DNA of 64,000 nt from Acanthacorydalis orientalis (GCA_034766995.1 CM068315.1:42128818-42192817), one strand, 5' to 3'; shown: positions 34,010 through 44,895, counted from the first letter of the stretch. Notes: generated by a model not told the origin, from the letters alone. Numbers and translations are program-made.

Positions 34010-34158
34010 GAGATGACGTCTCTGCAGCTGAGCCCGGAACAGTACTTACAATTTATCGCGTTAAAAAGAAGGGTGCGACTGGACAGGTAAAAATTATAGA
34101 CAGAGGAAGCCATTACTAGAATGTGAAAAGACTAGCTGATTCCCGGCAAAATTTTACC
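34010..34158 (+). other. Exon-like patch with strong splice donor
   Basis: A TTTTTGTAATTTTCAAG acceptor-like tract precedes a clearly GC-richer stretch. Two candidate donors follow: GACAG before GTAAAA at about 34087, and CGCAA before GTAAGT at about 34159, the second fitting the donor consensus very well. Up to the first donor two frames are open: MTSLQLSPEQYLQFIALKRR and, one base off, SAAEPGTVLTIYRVKKKGA. Neither family is recognised. Beyond the first donor every frame meets a stop, so the longer version would be non-coding. Confidence 0.25.
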
Positions 34159-34159
34159 G

Positions 34160-34726
34160 CAAGTAAGTTTTTACCCTTTTGATAATAAAAAAAACGAATG
34201 TAACTTAGTATCTTCCTTTTTCAAACGTATTGTGAGAGCTATTATTAGTCCAATAAATATCAAAATTAGAAACAAACACTTTATTTCTAGAAGTGAAATC
34301 GCTTCCAATAGTTCCAAAAACATGCTTTGCCAAGACTTGAAATAATAATAAATAAAGATAATGAAAAAGGTTTTAAAAATCGATGTATGCAATAATGAAA
34401 AGGCAGTAAATAGCTGAAAGGTTATTTTTTCCTCCCTGACCAAATACTAATATTACTCTATAGATAATATCTGTTTTCAAAATCAAGAAAAATTAACGGT
34501 TTTCAGACTGGTTGAAATTAACGACGGATACCAGTCAAACTGTAATGGAAAGTAGTTCAGGATTCAAACAGTTAAATAATGGAATTCTAGTTATTTATAC
34601 GCATATTAATAATTACTATTTTATAAATTTTAATAACATATATTTATTTCCACCTCTGAATTATTTATATAAGTAAAAATAATTCACAGCAATATATGAA
34701 ACTGATACAAATATTTTATAGTAATT

Positions 34727-34730
<4 letters not shown>
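34160..34730. other. No recognised gene
   Basis: The 90-codon minus frame at 34171-34443 is rich in Leu, Ile and Phe but is AT-driven. It shows hydrophobic stretches only, and I do not call it a gene. Confidence 0.4.

Positions 34731-34785
<55 letters not shown>
34731..34785. repeat. (TA)n microsatellite
   Basis: About 27 units. Confidence 0.96.
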
Positions 34786-34789
<4 letters not shown>

Positions 34790-35043
34790 CGCAATGTGTA
34801 TAAATGTTCTTTAGCAGCATTGCATCATGTCTTGCATATATAAAGACTACATTACACTTTATGGACTGTACACGAGAAACACATTTTTTAACGATTTGCA
34901 AAACAAATATGTACACAACAGGTCGCTGACATCTTGTTTTCGACGAAAACGTGCAAATAGGGCTAGTTTGTTTATGCAAATTTTTTGTTAAAATCTTTAA
35001 AAATACGCACTCAAGTGTACATTCAATAAATTTCGATTCAATG

Positions 35044-35125
<82 letters not shown>
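35044..35125. repeat. (TA)n microsatellite
   Basis: About 40 units. With the array at 34731 it creates the longest but spurious ORF of the window. Confidence 0.97.
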
Positions 35126-35128
<3 letters not shown>

Positions 35129-35397
35129 CGTATACATATATGGATCTATACATTGTTTATTTTAAGTAAAATTGAAATTACTTACGAGAAATGTCAAGAA
35201 GATAGAAATTTTCTTTTAAAAAGAATAGCTCTTTTTATATTTTAAAAAAAAAAATAATAAAAAACCCTTAGATAAGCACAAAACATGATTTTCTTTTAAG
35301 TCAGTTTCGAGTTCGGATTTCCTACACCCGGTTTTATAAAAAATATTTTATAAGGTGCGGAAAAAGAAGTACGTTAACGCTTTCAGATTTTAAAATG

Positions 35398-35505
35398 AAC
35401 AATAATAATTTATTTAATATTTTTGATCAAAAAATCTGTTGTTTGCGGGGTGACGCAATAATTAATTTATTAGAGTAAATGTAGCCATAGTATGAGAACT
35501 GTATT
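35398..35505. repeat. PAL1 palindromic MITE, right arm
   Basis: TTTAATATTTTTGATCAAAA, then TTTGCGGGGTGACG, and outer end AGCCATAGTATGAGAACTG followed by TA. Confidence 0.6.
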
Positions 35506-35834
35506 GTGTAACATTAAATTTTCTAGTCAATTAAAATATTGTACTTTTAAGACTTAATTAATTAATTATAAAGAAATACTAAGATCTTTTTTTCAAAAAA
35601 AAAATAATTATTAACATTTTTCCATCAAAATATATGACAATAACATTTTGCTATTTTGAAATACTGAAATCAATCACATTATTGCTTTTTCCTCTCTAAA
35701 ATAATCAAATATAATAGATGTTATATACCTAGTGATATTTAATCACTCATTATCGAAACTAACACTTTCTTATCATTATTTAACATAATCTTTTTATTCT
35801 GACTGGACTGGATTTTTAAAAACGTAACAGTACA

Positions 35835-35960
35835 AAATTTTTCTGTACTTCGGCGCTCTGAATTGAATTGACATTGAAATTTGTAATGATTTATTTAACA
35901 TTTGATCAAAAAAAAAGTTTATGGTATGCGGAATTTGTGAATGTTCCCAAAACGTGTTAT
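35835..35960. repeat. PAL1 palindromic MITE, partial right arm
   Basis: TTCTGTACTTCGGCGCTCTG, then TTTAACATTTGATCAAAAAA and TATGCGGAATTTGTGAATGT. The central core between them is lost. Confidence 0.55.
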
Positions 35961-36159
35961 TATTTTTTTAGTTACATTTTTCATAAACTCGTATAAAATA
36001 AACAATATCAATAAAAAAAAATAAAAAAATAAACAAAATCATTTAGAGAAAAAAGAAGGTTAATTTTTCATTACTAAATCCCTTTTAATAAAACTATATT
36101 TGATTGGATGTAAAAATACAAAACCAATCATCGTTGAAAAATATATAAGAATTGTCTAA

Positions 36160-36460
36160 CCACTCAGATTAATCATTCTTATTGCACCAAACGCATTGCT
36201 GCGTAAGGCGAACGATCGTCGGTGGTAAAAACAAATCGAAGAAGATTAATTTTCACAAACCCTCTCGTTTCTAGGAACGATTCCTTCTTGTCACAGTGGC
36301 TGTAACAAATTCTACGAACAGTAGAGTGAGTATGAAAACATACCACAGGAATTACCCAGTAGGATAACTCTTATAAGTATGAACATAAAATCTTGATTGG
36401 GTTGTGAAGATCTAGTAGAAATTGTGTAGCAGTGTAAATGCGAGTTAGATCTAATGATTA
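36160..36460. other. GC-richer unique stretch without open frame
   Basis: Patch around 36185-36300 (CATTGCTGCGTAAGGCGAAC and neighbours) stands out by composition. No domain or splice structure recognised. Confidence 0.25.
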
Positions 36461-36465
36461 AATTG

Positions 36466-36503
<38 letters not shown>
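36466..36503. repeat. (TA)n microsatellite
   Basis: About 18 units. Confidence 0.96.
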
Positions 36504-36505
<2 letters not shown>

Positions 36506-37100
36506 TTGTTAAAACAAAATTATTTATAATTATGTTATCAAAACTGAACATACATACTTATGTTAATAACAATAACATAAAACAATACAGTAAATAAAAC
36601 GTTTTTAAAATTTATTCAAAATCAGCTTAAACATTTATAATAAAATATTTATTATAAAAAAAATAAATTTTCAATTTGTAATTAATAATAAAATAAATAT
36701 TATAAAAAGCATATTTTTTCGAAAATACATATTTATTGACATTTCATACTTTCTAAAAAATACTATTTTCCTTTACCTGGAACTTAAAAATTAAGTGAAA
36801 AATACTTGCAAATGCTTTTTTTTCTCCGAAAACGCTTTGAATAAAATCCATATTTCTAAAAGAATTTCAGAATTCTAAGATTGTGAATATTAAAAGATAA
36901 AAAAATAATGGCTTTTGGAAAGTAATTTTTGATGTACAAGTTTCAAATAATTGTTTTTCCAAACAATATAAAAATGCCTTCTTTCTTTTTGTTTTTTCAT
37001 ATTACTTAAAAATAATATGAAAGAAAGTGTGAACTGTTAGAGATACATTAAAAAAATATACTAGATATAAAAATAAAAGAGATTTTTCTTAAATAATTTT
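36504..37100. other. AT-rich stretch, no gene
   Basis: Nothing recognisable beyond a weak hairpin at about 36978-37027 (CTTTCTTT...AAAGAAAG). Confidence 0.5.
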
Positions 37101-37104
37101 TCTA

Positions 37105-37250
37105 ACCCTTAAAGCTTTGAGTATTAAAGCATCGACTTCAAAATACTCATAAGTAACAATTAAACTAATCATTAATCAATTATTGAATTTTTTTGATTAG
37201 AATAAGTTTTGTTTGATTGAAAGAAAAATTAAAAAAATCATTTGTTAAAA
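37105..37250. repeat. PAL1 palindromic MITE, right arm, diverged
   Basis: AAATACTCATAAGTAACAAT, then CATTAATCAATTATTGAATT and TTTTTTTGATTAGAATAAGT. Confidence 0.55.
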
Positions 37251-37749
37251 GAAAAAAAATAATTAATTAATTTACAATGAAAAATGTAAAATTTGTAATT
37301 CCAATTTTTAGTTTTAACAAAGAACCTATCAATATGTACTTTTTGATTATGAGGCAAATTTCAAAAAGTTATTTTTCAAATTTAAATCTAAAGTCGAATT
37401 AAAAAGAAATTAGCCAAAGGAAAAATATACAAAGATATGATTTTTAGCAATAAGAGTACTGTTTTAATAAAAAGTTATAACTTAAATATATTTTTTTTTG
37501 GGGTTTTCATAACAATGTACACTCATCTCATACAAATATAAATTCAATAAAAATATTATGTGAAATCCATTAAGATCAAAAAATATTTGAATTTTATTTT
37601 TTTAACAAATAAATTCATTTCTTTAATAGATTTCTGAAATAATTCCGTCTATTTTCAATTAAAGTATTTTTTTTAATAAGAAAACACATTTTTTTACAAA
37701 ATATCTGATAAACGATCAATATTATTATAACTGAAAATGTTTTAATATT

Positions 37750-38080
37750 TACAATTTCACAAATGATTTTTTTACTTACTACAGAAACCATGATAATAAT
37801 TCTAATTGAAAATGTTAAATGAGTATTGATCATTTTTGATTGTAGATTGTTGACGATTGATGGCATTTATGGACGAGAATGTTATCTTCAGAGCATTAAA
37901 GTGCAGAAAAATCAAGTACAGAAAAAACAGCTAGCTTGTTCTATGCATCATCCCTTAGAGGATGACGGCATTGGCATCGAAAATCGTATAAGCAACAATG
38001 GAAAATGATAAAAACATCATTGATTGAACATTTTTAGTCGAAAAAAACGTTTATGGTCCGTGGAAGAATGAAAAATTTGG
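37750..38080. repeat. PAL1 palindromic MITE, near complete
   Basis: Left: TTCACAAATGATTTTTTTAC, then TATTGATCATTTTTGATTGT. Centre: ATCTTCAGAGCATTAAAGTG facing TTAGAGGATGACGGCATTGG. Right: CGTATAAGCAACAATGG, then ATTGAACATTTTTAGTCG. The plus frame 37826-38008 and minus frame 37615-37866 cross it and are not genes. Confidence 0.78.
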
Positions 38081-38337
38081 TATTATTAAATATCTTATGA
38101 GATTATTACATAAATCAATTAGTGAAAAAATATTTAAGAAAACTGAATTATGATAATAGTCATTCTGATAATTAAAAGATGAGAAGAATGTAACATAAAT
38201 AAATATCGACCAATTAATCCAACTGGTCAGAATAGTTAAGTTATAAAACATGTAATTCAAAATTATGAATCGAAAAATGTTTTTTTTTTATAAATACCAG
38301 CATAGAATTAATTCTCAGTGTCTGTCTAATTCTCAAT

Positions 38338-38604
38338 CAATGGCGCACCCAATGGGAAAGCCAAAGGGTCCTAGTACCCCCTAAAGGAAAAGGAGAAAAA
38401 AATCACCATCCCCTATATGTATTACATACACAGTGAGATTAATGTAACCACAACTGAAGTAATTCAAGTGCTTTATAAAAAGAAAACAAACTGAATTTTA
38501 TTCTTTAAATGAATTTTTATAACCACATTATTGAATTCATATTAAAAAAAATTTTATCCGTTCAACTCAACCCCCTCCAAGATTAAATCCTGAGTGCGGC
38601 ATTG
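38338..38604. mobile_element. hAT-like non-autonomous element (copy 1)
   Basis: Ends CAATGGCGCACCC and GAGTGCGGCATTG are short inverted repeats of the CAGTGGCG type. Flanking octamers TTCTCAAT and ATCTCACC agree at five of eight positions, which fits a decayed 8-bp target duplication. Internal sequence (GTGAGATTAATGTAACCACA, GAATTTTTATAACC and AGGATT-side CAAGATTAAATCCTGAGTG) matches the copy at 47122-47447 in reverse orientation. There is no coding region. Confidence 0.65.
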
Positions 38605-38799
38605 ATCTCACCTACCAAATTTAGTTTAAAAATCATCTAATATTTTCACAAGTATGGCCAAAGAGTGATAATTTTTCGAATTTTTGGATAAATTTCTTCA
38701 TAATTTAATTATAAATACATTACATCCAATCGGTATTGATTATACAATATTTTGTGTGATTGAAGCATGTGTTCATTATTCACAAGACAAATTACAAAA

Positions 38800-38935
38800 A
38801 ATTAAAATGTGTATAAGAAACAATCCAAACATGATCAATGATTAATTTTTGATAAAAAAAGGTTTTGGTTTGTAGAATAAGCGAAAAATTCATTTATGAG
38901 TGTGAATTTAGCCATAGTGCCAAAACTAAATAGTG
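38800..38935. repeat. PAL1 palindromic MITE, right arm
   Basis: TGTGTATAAGAAACAATCCA, then GGTTTTGGTTTGTAGAATAA and an excellent outer end: GAGTGTGAATTTAGCCATAG, then TGCCAAAACT. Confidence 0.72.
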
Positions 38936-39039
38936 ATTTTCACAATTTTCGAATTGTGCCTTGAAAAATCCATTATTTTTAACTACAATTTTTTAAATCC
39001 GTTTTTTTCAACCCATCCTCATAACCAATTAATAAGGTA

Positions 39040-39310
39040 ACAAATTATAGGCGGTGAAATATTTTTTTCACTCGAAAACGCAAAACGCTACGACATTCAA
39101 ACAAAGGTTCGTTTCTAGTATGTTTAACAGCAAAGCTTACAAAAGCAGTCTTATAAATGACGTTCTCGAGAAAGCTTTAAAGTTCTATCAACAAGTGATA
39201 GGGAGGTGTTTTTCTTCTCTTTGCGCTCGGAACTTTAAATTTTGAATGGTTCGCGTCGAGAATAAAGGTATCGTTACTAGTCGTCCGATGGCACACATTC
39301 GTGAAACGAC
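39040..39310. other. GC-richer unique stretch, short plus frame
   Basis: A 63-codon frame (39054-39245) covers part of it. No domain recognised. It includes GAGAATAAAGG and ATGACGTTCTCGAG. It may be a conserved non-coding piece. Confidence 0.25.
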
Positions 39311-39504
39311 GTACAACGGCGTTTTTGCAACAAAATTACACTATTTTAAATAATCGATTTAATATTAACTATGTATAAGTTTCGTGTTCGACTCGTACAT
39401 GTCATGCTGAATGTTTAACAGTCCTGTTTTTCATTCGTAAATTGATGTTTCTAATAAATATAAAACGTTATTAAATTACTGTTCAATATTACAATCATAA
39501 ATTT

Positions 39505-39618
<114 letters not shown>

Positions 39619-39765
39619 GACTGTAATTTTTTGCAATTTTTCACGTTAAGAATTTCATATTTCACTTAAATTATTATGCTGCAAACATTGACTTGAAATT
39701 ACGAGTTAAATATTAAAAGCGTGCACAAATGTATAAACATATTTACATTCGTATGTAAATATATA

Positions 39766-39786
39766 GACACACACATACATACATAC

Positions 39787-39856
<70 letters not shown>
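39766..39856. repeat. (AC)n-(ATAC)n-(TA)n microsatellite abutting mariner C copy 2
   Basis: An AC run, then three CATA units, then about 33 TA units, ending in TTAT just before GAGGGTAA. Confidence 0.95.
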
Positions 39857-39858
<2 letters not shown>

Positions 39859-39860
<2 letters not shown>

Positions 39861-40034
39861 GAGGGTAAATAAAGAAGTAAAAGGCATTTAAGAAGTAAAC
39901 GCTTATTCTACGTATAGGTTTATTATTAAGGTCATTTTCCTAAAAAATACCTCTTAACTTCTATGCACATAGTCCATCATTTATAGACTCTATAGAAAGA
40001 AACTTTTTGGTTTCTTGTCCAAGTTTTATTATAA
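39859..40034 (+). mobile_element. Mariner family C, 5' end fragment (copy 2)
   Basis: GAGGGTAAATAAAGAAGTAA, then GTTTATTATTAAGGTCATTT, parallels the first 170 bp of the element at 26683 (TTTTTATTAAGGTCATTTTT). It is cut off where a PAL1 outer arm begins, so the MITE may have inserted into it. Confidence 0.65.
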
Positions 40035-40036
40035 TA

Positions 40037-40098
40037 ATAGTTTTTAGCACTGAGGATAAATTCACTTTCATAAGAATGTTTTCACTCCCGTCCCTAGT
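40037..40098. repeat. PAL1 outer left arm fragment
   Basis: GTTTTTAGCACTGAGGATAA, then ATTCACTTTCATAAGAATGT and TTTCACTCCC: only the terminal roughly 60 bp of an arm. TA lies just before. Confidence 0.6.
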
Positions 40099-40679
40099 AC
40101 AAAGCCATATTTATTCTTTTACGTTTATATGCTACACGGCTGTTCTGCAAAATATAATAGAAATACAAAGTAAAACGAATTACACATTTTAAAATTTCAT
40201 TAAAACGTCTATAAATTGTTCACCTTTCAATACATACTGAACAAAAATGGTGAGTCATTTAAAGTTTGTCTATCATAAAAAATTTTTTTAAAAAAAACAA
40301 TATAGATTACGTTCCACGTGATAACAGAAAAATAATTCAACAAGAGTGTAGTTTTAATACCATTTGTGTAGATTTTAATCAATTACTGTTAATCTTTATT
40401 ACTCCAAACATTTAAATACATGATAAATAGTCATTCGTATAAATTGTATGCATTTTTTTAATAACATACCATTAAAAAATATATGATCATTCTTATAAAG
40501 AAGTTATTAAAAACATTCTGTGCGCGTTAATTAAACACAAATACAAGTTAATTCATATTACAATCTTTCAATTATCTTATAATTTAATTATAAGAAATAC
40601 TAGAAAATAATGGCTATCGTTAAATGAATATTAAAAAAAGACTTGAAAATTACTGCAGCTTTTTTTAAATAATATATAC

Positions 40680-41162
40680 CAATAGTGGGGAAAATGCAGC
40701 TCCCAAAGCTACTCTATGCGACCCCCGAGACAATATTGGGTTTCATTGCCATTTTTCCTAAGCTTTTATATTATTAATCTGTAGTAGTATAGTATGTACC
40801 AATATTAGAATATTTCATATATAAACTGGTAATTCACATTATCTTTTCAAACATCCATATGCATTATGTGTCGAAACTGCTGTTTAAGGTGGCTCAATCA
40901 AAGTCTTCAACGAGTAGAGATTAAACATATTCTGCTTTGGTGAGTAGTACTACTATATAGTTGTATTTTTAATTATTTATATTAAAGTCGTAAAATAATT
41001 GCAATTTTGCATATGAATTTGAAGGTCATAAACCGGAATTATTTTTCTACTAATCTAATAAATACAATTTTAAAATAATATTTTCTATGGCTCTTGAACG
41101 TTCAAAAATGTACAAAAAGTATTATATATGACTCTTATTATCGAAGAAGTTGCCCATCCCTG
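40680..41162. mobile_element. hAT-like non-autonomous element with nested mariner MITE
   Basis: The left end CAATAGTGGGGAAAATGCAG and the right end GAAGTTGCCCATCCCTG (reverse complement CAGGGATGGGCAACTTC) fit the CAGxGGTGGGCAA-type ends of hAT elements. The flanking octamers ATATATAC and AAGTATAC agree at six of eight positions. A TGGCTCTTGAAC block lies near the right end. No transposase is seen. The 77-bp mariner-end MITE at 40982-41058 lies inside. Confidence 0.6.
40982..41058. mobile_element. MADE1-like 77-bp MITE made of two cecropia-type mariner ends
   Basis: Left half TTAAAGTCGTAAAATAATTG, then CAATTTTGC, matches the left end of the mariner at 50831 (GGTTGGTAAGAAAATAATTG, then CGGTTTT). 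Right half GAAGGTCATAAACCGGAATT, then ATTTTTCTACTAATCTAA, matches its right end (GAAGGTCATAAACCGTAATT, then ATTTTTCTACCAACCCAA). TA flanks both sides. Human MADE1 is an 80-bp element built the same way from Hsmar1 ends. Confidence 0.8.
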
Positions 41163-41259
41163 AAGTATACAATTCGTTAGTTTGCAAAAAACGTCTACAA
41201 ATGCCGCATTGATTATATAATCAGCAAACAAATTCGTACATGTTTATACTTGTTGAGTA

Positions 41260-41500
41260 ATGTTCAAAAATTAATATTTGTCATTTTTGATTGTCGCTAC
41301 AAACATTTCGATTCCAAGCGTCATCCTCAGAGTTCCAAAGTAGAGATTTTCTGTACCTTGGAACTCTGAGGATAATGGCATCACCTTCGAAATACGCACA
41401 GCAACAAGCAAAAACGTTAAATCATCTATTATTGGATATTTTTGATCAGAAAAATTCTTTGGGGTTTATAAGATGAAAAGACATTCGTTAAAATGATGAG
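41260..41500. repeat. PAL1 palindromic MITE, clearest centre
   Basis: Left: GTCATTTTTGATTGTCGCTA, then CATTTCGATTCCAAGCGTCA. Centre: CATCCTCAGAGTTCCAAAGT, then a short loop, then TACCTTGGAACTCTGAGGAT. Right: GGCATCACCTTCGAAATACG, then CAGCAACAAGCAAAAACG and GATATTTTTGATCAG. The central CCTCAGAGTTCCAA / TTGGAACTCTGAGG stem is perfect over 14 bp. The plus frame 41291-41476 is not a gene. Confidence 0.85.
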
Positions 41501-41892
41501 TGACTTTTATAAGTAGCTAGACATCGAGTTAATTATGACAGCAAAGAAATTTTTTTAATGTCATTTGTAAATTTTATTGAATCGAATATAACCCCAACTA
41601 CTTTCTAATTCATTTCTTTATATGTTTTTTTTCGTTGCTGATTTCAAACCGATGCTGAACACCGCATACACAAACATTATTATATCTAACTATATTATTG
41701 CATAATATTATTATATCCGGAGAAAATTCGTTAATGTATATCAATATTACACATTTATAAAATTGCTGTAGCGAAAAAGAGTATAACATTTTAAGACATG
41801 TAATCTACACACACTATCTATGTTCAAATTAATTCAATTTCGACTGACAAAATACATATTTTTACGCGACGTACTTAAAATATGTTTCATAA
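41501..41892. other. No recognisable gene
   Basis: AT-rich spacer between two PAL1 copies. Confidence 0.5.
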
Positions 41893-42147
41893 ATGAATTA
41901 TTCTCTCATCCCATAAAACGCACTTTGTTTCTAATCAAAAATGTTCCATAAATGAATACTGATCATTTCTGACTGTTGATGTTGTGCATTTTGATGGTGA
42001 TGTTATCATCCTCAGAACGCACCAACAATCAAAAATGATTAATAATTATATAATGAATTGTTTTTATGCGAAAAAAATTCGTCATTCGTGCATCGAGATA
42101 ATAATTTATTTTTAAAAGTGAATTCATTCTGTTACAGAACTGTATGA
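41893..42147. repeat. PAL1 palindromic MITE, both arms
   Basis: Left: TTCTAATCAAAAATGTTCCA, then TACTGATCATTTCTGACTGT and TTATCATCCTCAGAACG. Right: CCAACAATCAAAAATGATTA and outer end AAAGTGAATTCATTCTG...CAGAACTG followed by TA. Confidence 0.78.
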
Positions 42148-42254
42148 TACTAAAATTTGCTAATAGATATACTACTTAATGAAATCAGTCTTAAATATAA
42201 AATTTATTTTTCTTCATGTTTAATCTTTTCAATTTCGAAATAAACAGATAAATT

Positions 42255-42282
42255 TATATATATATATATATATATATATATG
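42255..42282. repeat. (TA)n microsatellite
   Basis: About 14 units. Confidence 0.94.
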
Positions 42283-42284
42283 AA

Positions 42285-44065
42285 CAACAAACAAACAAAA
42301 AATTAACACTAAACAATTATTTATCACATTTTTATACATATTTCAAATATAATTCATTTTTTAATATATACCACAAAACCTCATAAATGAAAGAATGAAA
42401 AAAAATCACGTGTTTCATTTGATAAATTATTACCTAAACTTTACGGAACATTGATATTTTCATGACGAATAAATAATTTTAACAAAATGAACATCCGCCT
42501 TAAAAAATTTTTGCTACAGTTATCCAAAGTGTTATAAATGAATATTAATAATAATAACAATAAAAGACTAGAACATGTTTAAATATTGAAACATATTTTT
42601 AATTATTTTATTATTTATATGCACTTAATAACTGTATACAATTAATTATATATAAAAACCATATATTATGACATCAGGAACGATTGTCTAAAATCGTGTA
42701 AAACACTGGCACCTCCGTCGGTTTGAATTAAACTACAGTTAATTAAATATATTTGTTTCGACATAGTTTTAAATTTTTTTTTTCATTGTAATAAAAATCA
42801 ATTACAGTTGAGTATGTTTGTATATCTTAGACATGTAAAAATTATAAAAGATAATTCTTCAAAATTCAAAACGATAATATATTGTGACAAGGAGTCTTAT
42901 CATAGTATAATTTCAGTTATACAGCATTGTATTTCTAATTTACACTATTTAACCACTGGATTAACATCAACATTAACAAATAAATTATGCTGAGTTCTAA
43001 ATAATGGATAGATGTATCCAAAGGATTTATATAAAATTTTTAAAAAAACATTTATATAAAAATTATATGGTACTATTAGACAACTATTAACGAGAGGGAT
43101 TTTACAAATAACAGTTTTCTTAATCAAGAATGTGTACCAAAAATTAATTTCTTGTATTATAATTAGATATGACACGTTAATTATGATATTTAGTGTTGCA
43201 GCACCTTGTTATTCTATTCATATTCTACTCTAAAGTAAAACACTAGATAACTGATGAACCGCAACGCTCTAATGATAGTAATTCATTTAATAAAGATTAT
43301 TTTTTTATCATTTATGGTAATTTGGTACAAGTTAAAAAAAATGCAAATACCGATATAAAATTAGTTTGAATACTTAAATTATTACAGTTACACATAAACA
43401 AGAAAAAAAATTAATATCAGTGATAATAATTTCATCTCACATATTATAATTTAGAATCCTATATTATGACAGAAAGTTATAACTGTAAATATAAAACACC
43501 GTGAAAAATAAATATCTATTAAACTATATGTAGTGATTTTATAAAGCCCTCTCTTGGAGTATTTATTACAAAATTTGTTTTTTTTTTTTTTATTAATCCT
43601 TATTTTATTACTAAACATATAAACACAGTCAATATCATCATATCAATAAAAAGGGTCAAATCGAAATTATAAATTTCATATGAACATCAACTCAGTCCAA
43701 CAGACGGCACCGATAATATGCCGTCTTTCATTCAAATGGAAAATGTCGAAAATGTCCATTGTACTGTACGTTATTCATTATATACACACATGGTACACGG
43801 CACATTTTAATATATTATATATCTATGATATTTGAATAGCAACTAACCAATTTTTATAGCAACGATGACTTAATTTACTATAAATACTTTTATAAATAAT
43901 CTGTCTACATTAATTCTTTTTATGTATTGAAATGTTTTTAGATCTGAAACAGATTTATTTTAAACTACTATTAATTACTAGTTATACAAAACTAGATATA
44001 GATATGTTACGAAATAATATAACTAGAATTCATTTTTTACTGTCAATTAACATTAACTTTTTTGT
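42285..44065. other. Long AT-rich stretch, no gene
   Basis: About 1.8 kb. Short frames at 42808-42993 (plus) and 42945-43175 (minus) have no recognised domain. A GC-richer patch lies at about 43680-43800 (CAGACGGCACCGATAATATG, then CCGTC). Confidence 0.45.
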
Positions 44066-44068
44066 ATT

Positions 44069-44069
<1 letters not shown>

Positions 44070-44113
<44 letters not shown>

Positions 44114-44123
44114 CATATACATA
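44070..44123. repeat. (TA)n microsatellite
   Basis: About 20 units, then CATACATATACATAC. Confidence 0.96.
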
Positions 44124-44250
44124 CTGGAATAAACAACATCATTTTTAATACTTAATTAAACAAAGATCGAATAACTACTTAATAGCTTCCACAAATAAAA
44201 GTCAAATCAGACACATTTATTTATATGACATAATAAAACGTATGTATTAC

Positions 44251-44265
44251 CTGTTTTGGCGCCAT
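44251..44265 (-). CDS. Possible first coding exon on the minus strand (MAPKQ, then splice donor)
   Basis: The minus strand reads CAATCAAAATGGCGCCAAAA, then CAG followed by GTAATA. This gives a good animal start context, five codons (Met-Ala-Pro-Lys-Gln), and a splice donor in phase 0. Upstream, at about 44266-44350, is a GC-richer leader. Five codons cannot identify a protein. A MAPKQ start is what I recall for MRG15/MORF4L1-type chromatin proteins, so that is one idea and no more. Its second exon was not recognised to the left in this window, so the intron would be long or the call wrong. Confidence 0.3.
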
Positions 44266-44350
44266 TTTGATTGTCGATGCGTTTTTTTCTTTGTGACACT
44301 GGCGAAAACTCAGCTGCGCGGACCTCGTAAAAACGGTGTACGTTAACACT
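44266..44350 (-). promoter_or_regulatory. Possible 5' leader and promoter of the minus-strand exon
   Basis: CGAGGTCCGCGCAGCTGAGT, then TTTCGCCAGTGTCAC, read on the minus strand. This is a sharp GC- and CpG-rich patch in AT-rich DNA, ending at the proposed ATG. No TATA box is evident. Confidence 0.3.
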
Positions 44351-44506
44351 GGAAAAAAAAACATTCACCTTTAAGTAATAAATTCGTACACTTCCACATC
44401 ATTTTATTTAATTATTTAAATTTAAACAGTAAGACGAATATTTTTTAAAAGTGATAATAAATTTTATGTTTGTGTCTTACGTGCCCATTAACAAACACTC
44501 ATTTTT

Positions 44507-44508
<2 letters not shown>

Positions 44509-44566
<58 letters not shown>
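44509..44566. repeat. (TA)n microsatellite
   Basis: About 26 units followed by GTATATACATAC. It lies about 160 bp upstream of the proposed minus-strand leader. Confidence 0.96.
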
Positions 44567-44568
<2 letters not shown>

Positions 44569-44895
44569 CATACTTATATAAAATGTATGTATATACATTT
44601 TATAATGAAATTCAGTCCGACTCTGTACATATAACATTTTATTCGAATTTTATTTTCCAAAGTCCACACAAAATACCAGAACGGTTGTTTGAAATAAAAA
44701 AATCATTTTAATTTTCCGCCTTTTTTACGACCCCGTACAGACATAGAGCAACGAAAAACCGAACACGAAAATGTATAAATATTTCCTAGGTCTTCTTATC
44801 GCCAGTTCTGCTATAACCTTTTGATTTCGCTGTATTACACGTATACACATTCACTTTCGTATTTCCATGGAAACATATATACAAGTATGTATGTA

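Noticed and set aside
34171..34443. 90-codon hydrophobic minus-strand ORF
   Set aside because: Leu/Ile/Phe content is what AT-rich sequence gives by chance; no other support.
34731..35153. 140-codon minus-strand ORF, the longest in the window
   Set aside because: It consists of two (TA)n arrays read as Tyr-Ile repeats joined by an AT-rich spacer; no domain and no gene context.
37615..38008. ORFs on both strands around 37.6-38.0 kb
   Set aside because: They cross a PAL1 palindromic repeat and are chance frames.
44251..44265. Naming the minus-strand exon MRG15/MORF4L1 outright
   Set aside because: Five residues are not enough, and the next exon was not found in the window, so no gene symbol is given.
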